NCBI RefSeq assembly: GCF_021462225.1
Contig: NC_061806.1
Coordinates: forward strand, 23,580,144 to 23,644,143
Direction of reading: 5' to 3'
Length of the DNA stretch: 64,000 nucleotides
Origin: Girardinichthys multiradiatus
Lineage: Eukaryota > Chordata > Actinopteri > Cyprinodontiformes > Goodeidae
This document shows positions 11,403 through 21,387 of this stretch, piece after piece. Every line of letters starts with the position of its first letter. Within the stretch, counting starts at the first letter, position 1. Made by a program: the position numbers and the translations under genes. A model generated the notes under the pieces. It made no database searches. It was not told the DNA's origin and saw only the letters and a program-made list of their open reading frames with translations.

Positions 11403-12211
11403 TGCATATTATGCGGTGACCAGCTCTATAATGAGGCAATGAAGCCTTCATAACTGCTTTGCCACTTGGAGACCAACCATTCTGCATTAAAACACAGGCC
11501 TTTGGAGTGTTTTAAAGAAAAAAGCACAAACAAGAAGGACAGAAGCAATTACTGAGCGCCACCACATCAACAAATGTGAGTGCGAGGGTATCCGACTTTG
11601 TGGCTAACCATAATGCTAAGGCAAAGAAGCCATTCACTACTGGTAAAGAATTGATCCTGCCCGCCACTAAATACATTTGGAGTAAACTTCTAGAAGAAAC
11701 TGTGGTTAAAAAGATAGTACAGTTGCCTCTTTTGGCTAGCTTCGTCACTTGGCGCATTGAGGAAATAGCAGAGGATATTGAGACACAATTATTGGAGCAA
11801 TAATACATCACCGAAGTATGTACACGAGGCAGACAAGTCTACAGTTATTGACAACAAGGCAATACTACTTACTTATGTGCAATATCTTTATCAGGAGGAT
11901 GTGCATGAGGATATATTATGTGCAGCATCGTTGCCAACCAAAACCACAGCCACAGAATTATTCAAGTTGCTAGATTATTACATATCAGGAAAACTGAAAT
12001 GGTCTTATTGTGATTTTGGTTGGGCGACCACTAATGGGACAGTTCACCACTGTTCCGGGTTTTCTCCCTTTGTTGGTAATGGCTTTAGCCTTAGAAATAG
12101 CAAAGCCTTAGAAATAGCACAGTTACTCTTTCCAGGCAAACAACGTTGGCAATGCTGTTTAATTGGCAACACTATTTTAGAAGCTGATCTGCTCTGCTTG
12201 ATTCAGAATTA
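11403..12211 (+). pseudogene. hAT transposase with BED zinc finger, degenerate
   Basis: A BED-type finger is readable from 11403: CILCGDQLYNEAMKPS, then an in-frame stop, then CHLETNH, giving C-x2-C and H-x4-H zinc ligands. After a frameshift the frame at 11576-11803 gives AKAKKPFTTGKELILPATKY and WRIEEIAEDIETQLLEQ. A further shift leads to VDNKAILLTYVQYLYQEDVH and TELFKLLDYYISGKLKWSYC, which are conserved blocks of hAT transposases and their ZBED/FAM200-type domesticated relatives. The first catalytic aspartate context (VDES..VDNKA) is partly deleted. The frame ends at 12211, well before the C-terminal dimerisation domain. It is a dead copy, not a host ZBED gene, given the stops and frameshifts. 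Confidence 0.8.
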
Positions 12212-12252
12212 AAAGCACAAGCAAACACTGGTTTGTACAACTTTAAGAAATA

Positions 12253-12604
12253 CACTATATTGCCAAAAGGATTTGTCTACTTTTTCATTTACATGAACTT
12301 TGATGACATCCTATTCTTTATCTATAAGGTCCAGTTTGCTGATGGACCCACCATTACTACCAATAGTAACTTTAACTATTCTGTAAACATATTCTACAAG
12401 ATTTAGGAGTGTATTTATAATTAGATGATAAACCAGAATTTCAGCCTTTCTAATGTATCCCCAATGTGCTTAAGAAGGTTGATGTCAGGACTCTGTGCGG
12501 GCCAGTCAAGTTTCTACACACCAAACTTTACACAGCTGCAGCCATAGAAGTAATTGTAATTTATTGATTTGGTGGTGTGAGCCATTACGTTTGACAATAT
12601 AGTG
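12253..12604 (-). mobile_element. Small TA-flanked Tc1-like derivative
   Basis: A 352-bp unit bounded by CACTATATTGCCAAAAG on the left and GACAATATAGTG on the right, with TA on both sides (12251-12252 and 12605-12606). Near 12485-12515 the minus strand reads DWPAQSPDIN, the conserved block before the catalytic glutamate of Tc1 transposases. It is therefore an internally deleted relict of an autonomous Tc1-like element. Confidence 0.75.
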
Positions 12605-14489
12605 TAGCTTCATTAGTTTGCCTCTCATGTTACTTATTTTTCTGTGTTTTATTGTTATAAAATGAAATACTGCAAAGTTCTGGGGGAAAACTAGCAAACA
12701 CCCCAAACAAACCCTTCAAGCCGCAATGAAGGGTAGTGGCAGTATCATAGAAAGATTAACTTAAAATCTTATGTGTGACACTGCAAAAACAGCGGCTGAC
12801 AACTCGTGGGTTTTGTGTTGACCATTGGACAGTGGATGTGGAATTGAAGCCTCCAGCAGTGACAGTAACAAAGTGAGCTTGAAAGCCAGGCCTAATATAA
12901 CTGATACACACATCCCAGTTGACAGTTGAAACGTTGAACCTCATCTCACCTCTCAAAGAGGTTTGTGACCCCTTGGCTCCCACCTGCATTCACGCCACCT
13001 GACACAAGGTTCAAAGTAATTTCTCCCTGATGTGTGTGGGAGTGTGCTGTGTTTGTGTGGGGTGGAGAAAAAGAGTAAATTAGGGGGTTTGTTCAGAGTG
13101 CTGTGCAGCCTTTTTGTGCGTGATTTTTTGTGTCGTGTCTGCACACGTAAACGCATGTTTTGAAATACATATGAGTCTATACTGTATGTGTGTCTTTGTG
13201 TGTTATGACAGCCACCGCCAAACTGAGACGAACATCTGTCACAACAGCCTGCTCTCGGGTCAGTCTTCTTCACAATTGACTTTAATAGAAAGAAAATAAA
13301 CACAGTCTCCTCTCTGAAGCCTTATAACAGAAGAATGATTTCTTTTTGTTTTACAGATGTAATATATGTACAAAAACTATCATAAGACACCACTTCTTTA
13401 ATGAATGCTTACTTTCAAGGATGTTTTCAAGTGTCGCTGTCACAAGAAAGCGTAAGATCATTTTAAAAGACAGAAGGAGGACATGGAAACCATGTATTTT
13501 TAAAGCAACTATACATAAATCTATTTACAGAGCCATAATACCATGAGCCTCCCTCAGAGATGGCTGTTTTCACATCAACAGTATAATGTGTGTTTTCTAA
13601 GGGGACACAGAGAGAAGTGAGCTTGAACAGATGTAGGTTGATGCACCTCAAAGGACTCATTTTAACCCTATTCTCTTCTCGCCATTTATTTCAGCACAAA
13701 GGCATTTTCTTCCGTCTACAAGACCCATTTAACACATGAGTGGCAGCAGGCTTGCGAGTGCGCCGAGGGTTCATAAAATTGATGTACCTCGACATCAAAC
13801 TGACCTCTGTCACATACATCAGTCTGCCGGCGCTTTCTCTGACAAATGCAGCAGAAACCTTCCGCTCCATCTGATCCTGGGTTTTATTCTTTTATCAAAC
13901 GTCGTCACTAATGCAATTCTATTTAAGCCCTCGTTAAAAAGGCTCTACACCAGGAAGCCGTTTTGTATATTCAAGACCTTCTTGAGGGTAATTGATGTTG
14001 TATTTGAGTGGAATAGGTCGAGAAAATTTGTGTGGGAGTGTTTTTTTTTTTAAATAGATGGATTTTACAATGCAATCTATGTCAGAAAAAAGAACAACCA
14101 TAGCTTTAAATGTACTTAAAAGTATTTTATTTAAAGAATTGTGGTATTAAATAATACTTCTCAGACCTGGAGAAAAGCCAATAAATCAACTCTGAATAGA
14201 AAGGATCTCCAAGTACCTTATTTAGAGCTTTTTGACAACCTCTACCGAATTGACATTCCTTTAAGTTACATTTTAAATTATACAATTCAAAATGCGTTTC
14301 TTACATTAGCACCATTAAAGTAGCTCCATTGTGTAAAGCCTTTTATTACACTTTACCATGCTACACACCAGTGCAACTTCATCCTAAATAAAATGTACTG
14401 AAACGTGAATTCAGGTCAATCTGTTTTATTGATACTTAATGATACATGAGCATATTTATAAGTAATTGAGAAGGTGATAATTTTGTTTT
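12605..14489. other. Unassigned sequence; possible conserved noncoding segment near 13730-13900
   Basis: No coding exon recognised. The 13730-13900 stretch is CpG-containing and not obviously repetitive, which could mark conserved noncoding DNA. Short GT-rich stretches occur near 13020-13200. Confidence 0.35.
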
Positions 14490-14790
14490 GTTGAGACAAT
14501 TTCGATGTCCTTTTGATAAAAGTCCTTTGCTTCTTTGTTGAAAGAGAACAGTTGTATTTTCCTGCTTTGGAGAATCTTCACCTAGCAGGGATTATACTGG
14601 AATCCAGGCAAGATTCCGTAATTTCTTCCTCATTATGCGAAATTCTTGGCATTTGAGTTTTAGCTGAAAAATTTACATGAAATAGACTCCTTTTTCATCA
14701 TGTGTGATTTCTGCTTGTGTTGTGGAGCAGTAGACTAGCTCCCAGATTTAAAACCTAAAGACCTGGATGACAATCACTCTATTCTGGTTT
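14490..14790 (+). repeat. Unrecognised repeat, copy 1 of 2
   Basis: Aligns by eye with 15518-15805 in the same orientation. Shared landmarks in order are a GAAAGAGAACA/GTGAAGAGAACA block, TTTTCxTGCTxTGGAGAA, GCAGGGxTTAxxCTGGAAT, a TTTTAGCTGAAA/TTTCAGCTGAAA block, and CTCTATTCTGGTTT at the end. Divergence is high and no coding frame is shared. Confidence 0.6.
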
Positions 14791-15402
14791 GCAATGGCCA
14801 GCCTTAGGGTAATTAATGATGGCAGGAAAGCTGTATGGGAGCATTTTCAACAATGGAAGGAATAAACATGAAACAAAAAAAGTATATATATTTTTTAAAT
14901 GCTGGGGTTTAATTAGACTTGTTTGTCCTGAAGAGAACATAACATATACTATCAATTAATGTATCACTAACAGAACTCTTTTTGATGATTTCAACTAGAC
15001 TGACTTTCCTTCAGGTTAGGTTTGCATTTAAATGTAGATGTATTCGGCATTTGCACTGAAAAGGAAAGAAGAGGAAAAGGAATGTAAGTGACTTGACTTT
15101 GAATGAGACGGGGTTGTTGGTGTCTAAAAGGCTATTTGGGGTATTTCAGAAATTGTTGAAATGAAATTTTCATTCACAATGTCTGTGTAGAGAATGTTCC
15201 TAAAAAAACAAATATAGATAATGAATGGTGTGGATGAAAATGCCTATATGATGTCAGAGAAAAATAGGTGGACTTTTTCAAGATGATAGTAATCATTTAA
15301 GACAGCACAGAAATAAGGGACAAAATCTGTTGAATAATTATTCGTGAAGGTAAGTGCAATTTGATCAACAGAAACTGGACCTTTACATATTGTAGCTGAA
15401 GG

Positions 15403-15500
15403 TGGTGTTTCTTAACCCTGATGACGATGCTGAGGAGGTAATGCATCTAAAACACGTAGGTCAGTGAGTCCTGAGGACCACGATTGAGAACCACTGGTTT
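15403..15500. mobile_element. Short hAT-like MITE
   Basis: About 95 bp with GGTGGTGTTTCTTAACCCTG at one end and GATTGAGAACCACTGG at the other. These are approximate inverted repeats of the CAGTGGTTCTCAA type that I recall for nonautonomous hAT elements. No coding capacity. Confidence 0.45.
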
Positions 15501-15517
15501 AAGGGATGTTATTTTTA

Positions 15518-15805
15518 TTTGTTGTCAGACTACTTTGGTGTGTCTCTGTTGAAAATCCTCCCCTCTGTGGGTGAAGAGAACATGTGTATTTTCTTGCTGT
15601 GGAGAAAACTCGTCTTGCAGGGTTTATTCTGGAATTGATGCAAGGCTTCCTCTTCGACGAACGTCCGTGCTGAATGTGAGCCTTTGACAAACATTTTCAG
15701 CTGAAAGATCTTAAATGAAGAAGAGCTTGTTTACCTAGTGTGTGGTGTCTGGAACGATAAATCAAATGTTGGTACCAGGTGAGAGCAGCTCTATTCTGGT
15801 TTATT
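15518..15805 (+). repeat. Unrecognised repeat, copy 2 of 2
   Basis: Second copy of the unit at 14490-14790, about 1 kb downstream and in the same orientation. It could be dispersed, an old tandem duplication, or two ends of a decayed element. See the first copy for the shared blocks. Confidence 0.6.
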
Positions 15806-16119
15806 AGAGTTCGGTGCACTCTCACCATTATGAAAGATCTGTCACTTGCTCATCCATTCTTCCTTTCATTCTGCTTCACGTTTGAGTAGATCCAGGGTGG
15901 TGATCCAGTTGGATTTTCGGCTTACCCATATGTATGCATCTAGACAGTCAAGTTTGAAGTCAAACTTGGACGTTGAACTTTAACTCAGCAAACACTGCGG
16001 TTAGCCATTTGCCATTTTGTTTTAATATGTTTTTGGTTCAGGTGGCACATACAGAACCTTTTGAGCTAGTTTTGTGTATGTTTGTGCAGAGCCTGTAGCA
16101 TCTGTCATTGCCGGTGGCT

Positions 16120-16610
16120 CCATAGTGCCTTCACTGATTTCATAAATATTAATTACCTTTACAGGCATTAATGAGTTTCGACAGTTTGCTTTTAGCTCAT
16201 CATTTGTGGGTTAGAGTGAATAATACAAAGCAAACCTTGACAACAGTTACAGTTCAATAGATGTTTTATTGAAATGAATCAAAACTGAGCCAGTGAAGCA
16301 AATTAGAGCTATCAAATATTGGTTTCCTTGGCTTTTTTTCAAATGCTGCAATAAAGCTTGGGACCTTCCATGTCATTGCCATGAAACTAAGGCTTTAATT
16401 TGTCATTGTGTGCGCTGCCAGGAAAGCATGCCAGCAAGGGGAATAAATAGGACACAAATGAGTTTCTCTAAAAAGAACCATGGCATATAGCAGTGAGCAG
16501 AAGTAATTGACAAAATGCCCCTTAATGGGCTTTTCATTGTGGATTTCTTAAAATGGCAGCAACATTTCTGCTGCTGAGTCAATTAGTAAAACTTTTCTTT
16601 TCTTTTGCCC
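16120..16610. promoter_or_regulatory. Candidate conserved noncoding element
   Basis: Non-repetitive, balanced composition with many homeodomain and POU-like words: ATTAATTACC, GGCATTAATGAG, GGCTTTAATTTGTCATTG, CCCCTTAATGGGC, GAGTCAATTAG. There is no open frame of note. The texture resembles vertebrate developmental enhancers, but conservation cannot be judged from one sequence. Confidence 0.3.
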
Positions 16611-17023
16611 ATCCTCTGCTCTGAAAAGATTCTGTGAAATTGCCACCATCCAACACAAAGAGAAAAGCCTTTCATTATGCTTGCCTTTTATATAGGCTGT
16701 TGAAAAAAAACTGATTTTCTATCCGCAAGCTATTTAGGACCTGAGACAAAGGAAGATACATTCGACCCAGGATCTTTGTAAAATAGTCTGAATTAAGTCT
16801 TCTCCCAATTGCATCAACTGCATTTATCTTCTATGGAGCAATACGATATATGGACCCATTTCTCATTGAAAGGAACAACAAGTAGCAGTTTGGTGATTAC
16901 AGCTTTTTTTTTCAGAATTGTAAGTATAGCAAAACTATCCATTCCCCTTGAACTTCGTCATATTTTCTTATGTTATAGCCGCAAACTTTAATGTATTTTA
17001 TTACAGTTTTATGAGCTAGACCC

Positions 17024-17315
17024 AGTGGTGGTATTTGATATGGTTAACATGTGCAGCTGCAGATGCAGTTAGAACAGGGGCACATGAGAATAATTTGTCT
17101 GTCAGTTGTGCCCTAAACAAGCTTTCTACAGCTTTCATGCATGTCCAGTGGTATAGTTGGAACCTCCATGTGTTAAGTAGGTGTATTTTGCTTGCTGCCA
17201 AGTTCAGGGAGTCTCCGGTGCATTTTAGGCTGTGCCAGAATCTCAGATAATGGAGGGTTGTTGCGGGAGAGGAAGGGGCTCGCCCAGAGTACCATTCGTG
17301 CAAGAATTACCACTA
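17024..17315. mobile_element. hAT-like MITE inserted in the Tc1 relict
   Basis: Ends are CAGTGGTGGTATTTG at about 17024 and GAATTACCACTAG at about 17302-17314, an imperfect inverted repeat. Flanking octamers GCTAGACC and GACAAACC match at 5 of 8 positions, fitting a decayed 8-bp hAT duplication. The Tc1 sequence continues across it. No coding potential. Confidence 0.5.
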
Positions 17316-17379
17316 GACAAACCAACACATAGTAGTTTATTAATCTGAGGGGACAGAAAATTAAACATAATTTTATTTT

Positions 17380-17727
17380 TCATCCATCCATTAATTTTCT
17401 ATACCTACTTCTTTAATACTGGGTCACAGGGGAGCCGAGTGCTTATCTCCAGCAGTCTAGGGGCGAGATGCGGGGTACACCCTGGGCAGGCCTCCAGTCC
17501 ATCGCAGGGCAACAAACAGGAACAACAACCATGCACACATCCATGCACACCAAAGGCCTATTTAGAGAAACCAATTAACCTAACATTATATGTCATGTTT
17601 CTGGACTGTGGTAGGAAGCCGGAGTACCCGGATAGAACCCACGCACACATGCATGGGGAAAACATGCAAACTTCATACAGAGTATGCAAGGTAGCAATGC
17701 TAGCAAGTGCACGCCTGTGAAGCCCAG
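17380..17727 (-). mobile_element. DANA/V-SINE-like SINE with 11-bp TSD
   Basis: On the minus strand it reads from a head near 17727 through AAGTTTGCATGTTTTCCCC, a GTGGGTTC core, GTCCAGAAACATGACA, GCCCTGCGATGGACTGGAGG and a GGTGTACCCCGC block. It ends in a (GGAT)n tail at 17380. The internal promoter box B present in the copy at 27930-28290 is deleted here. It is flanked by a perfect direct repeat AATTTTATTTT at 17369-17379 and 17728-17738. The core and tRNA-like head resemble the DANA/V-SINE group known from fishes; the assignment is from recall. Confidence 0.82.
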
Positions 17728-18743
17728 AATTTTATTTTATAAATGAAAATCTGAAAAGTGTGTCATGCATTTGTGTTTAACTATTAGAGTTAATTCCTAG
17801 TAAAATCCAAATTTTACTGTAATTGGAGATGCATGGTTTTGGGGGTATGTTCCCACCAGCTTTGCACATCCACAGAGTTGTTTCTGGTTCATCCTTGTAA
17901 AATAGCAAGAAACACTTTTTTTTTCAGGTTTTGCCAAAGATTCTCAATGGATTTAGGTCAGGACTTGGGTGGGCCATTTCAGTATATGAATATGCTTCAA
18001 TCAAATACTTTTCTTTGTAGCTCTAGCTGTATGTTTTAGTCTGCTGCTGGAAGGTAAACTTCTGCCCAGTCTAAAGTCTTTTGCAGCCTCTACAAATCTT
18101 CTAACTTGCAGAGGCTTCTTATTGACCTGTATTTAGCTCCATCCATTTCCCCATCTTCTCTAACCAGCCTACTCTCACTGAAGAAAGTATCTCTACAGTA
18201 TGATGCTGCCACCATAATGTTTCGTGGTTTCTCAAGGGGATGTGCAGATTGTTTTTTTTACCATACATGGTTACTTGCATGCAGTCCAAACAGTTCACGT
18301 TTGGCCTCATTTGGTAATTTTTATTAGTTTCTTTCTTGATGACTCCACCACTACCGGGTGTATCTTTGTTTTCTTTTTCATGTCATTAGGGGCATGAGAC
18401 ATACCTGGGCCCTGTGTGCTCCTGCCCTATAAAGGCTGCTCCTGCCTGCTCTTCTGCATGACTGCTCTGTAAAGTGAGGAGATCATCCCTAGCCCCTTTG
18501 AAGCTTGGTTTTAGTGATGTCTGGGTTTTTTGTGACATAGGCTATAAATTTGCACACATCTATTAATTCTAAAATTACTGACAATTGATCAAACATTACT
18601 TTAGTTTCAGGTATATAAACTACTTTCTACCAGCTTGTGTTGTCTCCATCAGTTTGTCATTGAGTCAGGCTTTAACACTTTCAACAATAGCTTTTTTTGC
18701 CGATGTTCCAGAAAGGCCAGATCAGTGGAGTGTACACCTAATA

Positions 18744-20346
18744 CAGGTCTTTCTCAAAATATTAGCATATTGTGATAAAGTTAATTATTTTCCATAATGT
18801 CATGATACAAATTTAACATTCATATATTTTAGATTCATTGCACACTAACTGAAATATTTCAGGTCTTTTATTGTCTTAATACGGATGATTTTGGCATACA
18901 GCTCATGAAAACCCAAAATTCCTATCTCACAAAATTTGCATATCATTAAAAGGGTCTCTAAACGACCTATGAACCTAATCATCTGAATCAACAAGTTAAC
19001 TCTAAACACCTGCAAACGATTCCTGAGGCCTTTAAAACTCCCAGCCTGGTTCATCACTCAAAACCCCAATCATGGGTAAGACTGCCGACCTGACTGCTGT
19101 CCAGAAGGCCACTATTGACACCCTCAAGCAAGAGGGTAAGACACAGAAAGAAATTTCTGAATGAATAGGCTGTTCCCAGAGTGCTGTATCAAGGCACCTC
19201 AGTGGGAAGTCTGTGGGAAGGAAAAAGTGTGGCAGAAAACGCTGCACAACGAGAAGAGGTGACCGGACCCTGAGGAAGATTGTGGAGAAGGGCCGATTCC
19301 AGACCTTGGGGGACCTGCGGAAGCAGTGGACTGAGTCTGGAGTAGAAACATCCAGAGCCACCGTGCACAGGCGTGTGCAGGAAATGGGCTACAGGTGCCG
19401 CATTCCCCAGGTCAAGCCACTTTTGAACCAGAAACAGCGGCAGAAGCGCCTGACCTGGGCTACAGAGAAGCAGCACTGGACTGTTGCTCAGTGGTCCAAA
19501 GTACTTTTTTCGGATGAAAGCAAATTCTGCATGTCATTCAGAAATCAAGGTGCCAGAGGAAGACTGGGGAGAAGGAAATGCCAAAATGCCAGAAGTCCAG
19601 TGTCAAGTACCCACAGTCAGTGATGGTCTGGGGTGCCGTGTCAGCTGCTGGTGTTTGTCCACTGTGTTTTATCAAGGGCAGGGTCAATGCAGCTAGCTAT
19701 CAGGAGATTTTGGAGCACTTCATGCTTCCATCTGCTGAAAAGCTTTATGGAGATGAAGATTTCATTTTTCAGCACAACCTGGCACCTGCCCACAGTGCCA
19801 AAACCACTGGTAAATGGTTTACTGACCATAGTATCACTGTGCTCAATTGGCCTGCCAACTCTCTTGACCTGAACCCCATAGAGAATCTGTGGGATATTGT
19901 GAAGAGAACGTTGAGAGACTCAAGACCCAACACTCTGGATGAGTTAAAGGCCGCTATTGAAGCATCCTGGGCCTCCATAAGACCTCAGCAGTGCCACAGG
20001 CTGATTGACTCCATGCCACGCCGCATTGAAGCAGTCATTTCTGCAAAATAATTCCCGACCAAGTATTGAGTGCATAATTGTACATGATTATTTGAAGGTT
20101 GACGTTTTTTGTATTAAAAACACTTTTCTTTTATTGGTCGGATGAAATATGCTAATTCTGTGATATAGGAATTTTGGGTTTTCATGAGCTGTATGCCAAA
20201 ATCATCTGTATTAAGACAATAAAAGACCTGAAATATTTCAGTTAGTGTGCAATGAATCTAAAATATATGAATGTTAAATTTTCATCATGACATTATGGAA
20301 AATAATTAACTTTATCACAATATGCTAATATTTTGAGAAGGACCTG
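18744..20346 (+). mobile_element. DD34E Tc1-like transposon, 1603 bp, TA-flanked
   Basis: A complete unit. The left terminal inverted repeat is at 18744-18954 (starts CAGGTCTTTCTCAAAATATT) and the right one at about 20139-20346 (ends ATATTTTGAGAAGGACCTG), each near 208-211 bp. TA duplications lie at 18742-18743 and 20347-20348. Both repeats contain a nearly perfect inner palindromic pair around GAAATATTTCAG. The inverted repeats are highly similar, so the insertion is much younger than the host Tc1 relict. The transposase inside is broken (see separate entry), so mobility would need a transposase from elsewhere. Confidence 0.93.
19072..20051 (+). pseudogene. Tc1 transposase (DD34E class), inactivated
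   Basis: The frame starts MGKTADLTAVQKATIDTLKQ at 19072, a helix-turn-helix paired-type DNA-binding start. Codon 31 is TGA at 19162-19164, probably from CGA by CpG decay. The frame continues through GRKKCGRKRCTTRRGDRTLR (GRPR-like minor-groove segment) to the first catalytic aspartate in LFSDESKF near 19510. A small deletion near 19560 shifts the frame. The second part (19578-20051) holds VMVWGAVSAAG, then FIFQHNLAPAH, where the second catalytic aspartate is asparagine. The glutamate in LDLNPIENLW follows, 34 residues on. The D-to-N change fits another CpG transition. With a nonsense codon, a frameshift and a lost metal ligand, it is inactive. Confidence 0.92.
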
Positions 20347-20593
20347 TAGTTGTTTTTCCTGCTTCATGTGTGTTTTGGTCTTCACGATGCTGTATGTTTA
20401 TGAATGCTCTTAAGAAAACGTCTGAGTCCTTCACAGAACAGCTTTATAAATGTATCTCATTTTGAGAAAACATGTGGACTATCAGAGCAAAAGGGGATTA
20501 ATGGCCCCTTTTCTCTGTAAATGCATGCCACACCTTTCAGGCACTTGATGCTGTGGCTTTGTCATCATTTATACCAAAAACTGCTTCTGCCAC

Positions 20594-21387
20594 TCCCAGG
20601 GCCTGCTTGGTTGTAGACGGCTGCGGGGCCTGTGGGCTCGTCACTGCAGCTCCCTGGGGCTTCTACACTGTGGCTGCTGGGTGGTTCCCCTGGGACTCTC
20701 CCCTGCTCTTTTGTAGGGGCGTTGCGGTAGTCCCAGCGGTGGTTCTCATGGGGTTCCTGTTCTCTGGGGCGCCTTTGGATGTCTATGGCTCAGATCTCCT
20801 CCGTATCTGTCCCAGGTCCAGGGGGGCAGGTCTGTGGCTCCTCACACTCACTATTGCATATTTTAATGGAGAAACCTTATATAAACAAGCATGCTCACAC
20901 TCAGACCCGCAGGTGTTTAAATTCAGGTGTTAACAGATACACAAATGTTCCATATTGAGCCGCATTTACCATTAAATACATCTTGCATTAATAAGTATCG
21001 TACATTTTTTGTAAAAAAGCTGTTAATATGAATGTTTCTGCAGATGTAGAAGCAACCAGGGTGTTATCTTGTATTCTCTTCTCTCTCTTCTCTTTCTTTC
21101 CTCCATTCTTTTCTCCTTCTCTCCCTTTTCCTTTTTGCCCCACATGTCTCTCTTTCATGCTTCTTATTTTCTTCCTTTTCCTTTCTGTCTCCGTGTCCGT
21201 AACAACTGAAATAATCCCAAAGCAGTTTTTAATAAAGTTTATTTTATAAATATCAAGCAGAGCTTTAAATCGTTAGCCGTAACGCTCCACTTGCGAAAGT
21301 AAATCTGTTGGGCTTCTTCTTGGCACTCAGACAACAATTCTGAGAGCTACTCTACTGGACAGGACACGGTTAAAAAAACAAAAAAAC
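20594..21387 (+). mobile_element. 5'-truncated copy of the G-rich retroposon
   Basis: Collinear with about 33600-34345 of the longer copy at 32202-34350. The shared stretch runs from GGGGCCTGTGGGCTCGTC through a pyrimidine-rich tract, GTCTCCGTGTCC, ATAAATATCAAGCAGAGC and TGGACAGGACACGG. It ends in an A-rich tail (21371-21387). The flanks repeat CTGCTTCTGCCAC exactly at 20581-20593 and 21388-21400, a 13-bp target-site duplication. The 5' truncation, A-rich 3' end and duplication indicate LINE-type retrotransposition in plus orientation. No protein I know is encoded. Confidence 0.8.

Larger units (their letters stand above)
10585..12211 (+). mobile_element. hAT element relict (BED-finger type), truncated
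   Basis: The 5' end is CAGCGGTCCCCAACCCCCGG at 10585, matching the hAT terminus I recall for ZBED5-like fish elements. It is followed by the usual noncoding stretch (GGTCCGTGGGTCATTTG, then GTGACTCACTTTTGAAGCAT) and an ATGAGTAAAAACG start region near 10838. The sequence is interrupted by a LINE 3' end at 10855-11263 and resumes with a BED finger and transposase remnant up to about 12211. No matching right terminus was found, so the element is 3'-truncated. The 8 bases before the terminus (10577-10584) may be the target duplication, but the partner is missing. Confidence 0.75.
16912..20545 (-). mobile_element. Old Tc1-like element split by three insertions
   Basis: Host element pieces are 16912-17023, 17316-17379, 17739-18743 and 20349-20545. 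The left end has ACTATCCATTCCCCTTGAAC and CTTTAATGTATTTTATTAC. The body, read on the minus strand, carries decayed transposase blocks such as the region of GCCACCATAATGTTTCGTGG near 18210 (the HGGGS block) and AAAGGCCAGATCAGTGGAGT near 18712-18731. After the young insertion the same element resumes with CTTCACGATGCTGTATGTTT near 20381-20400 and ends around 20545, without its right terminus. Its segments become collinear with the family consensus, as I recall it, once the insertions at 17024, 17380 and 18744 are removed. Confidence 0.75.

Noticed and set aside
11403..12211. Domesticated host ZBED-type gene
   Set aside because: In-frame stop inside the finger, at least two frameshifts, and a missing C-terminal half indicate a dead hAT copy.
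12715..12760. U4 snRNA-like phrase GTAGTGGCAGTATCATAG
   Set aside because: Only about 16-18 bases resemble the 5' end of U4; the following sequence does not match the rest of the RNA.
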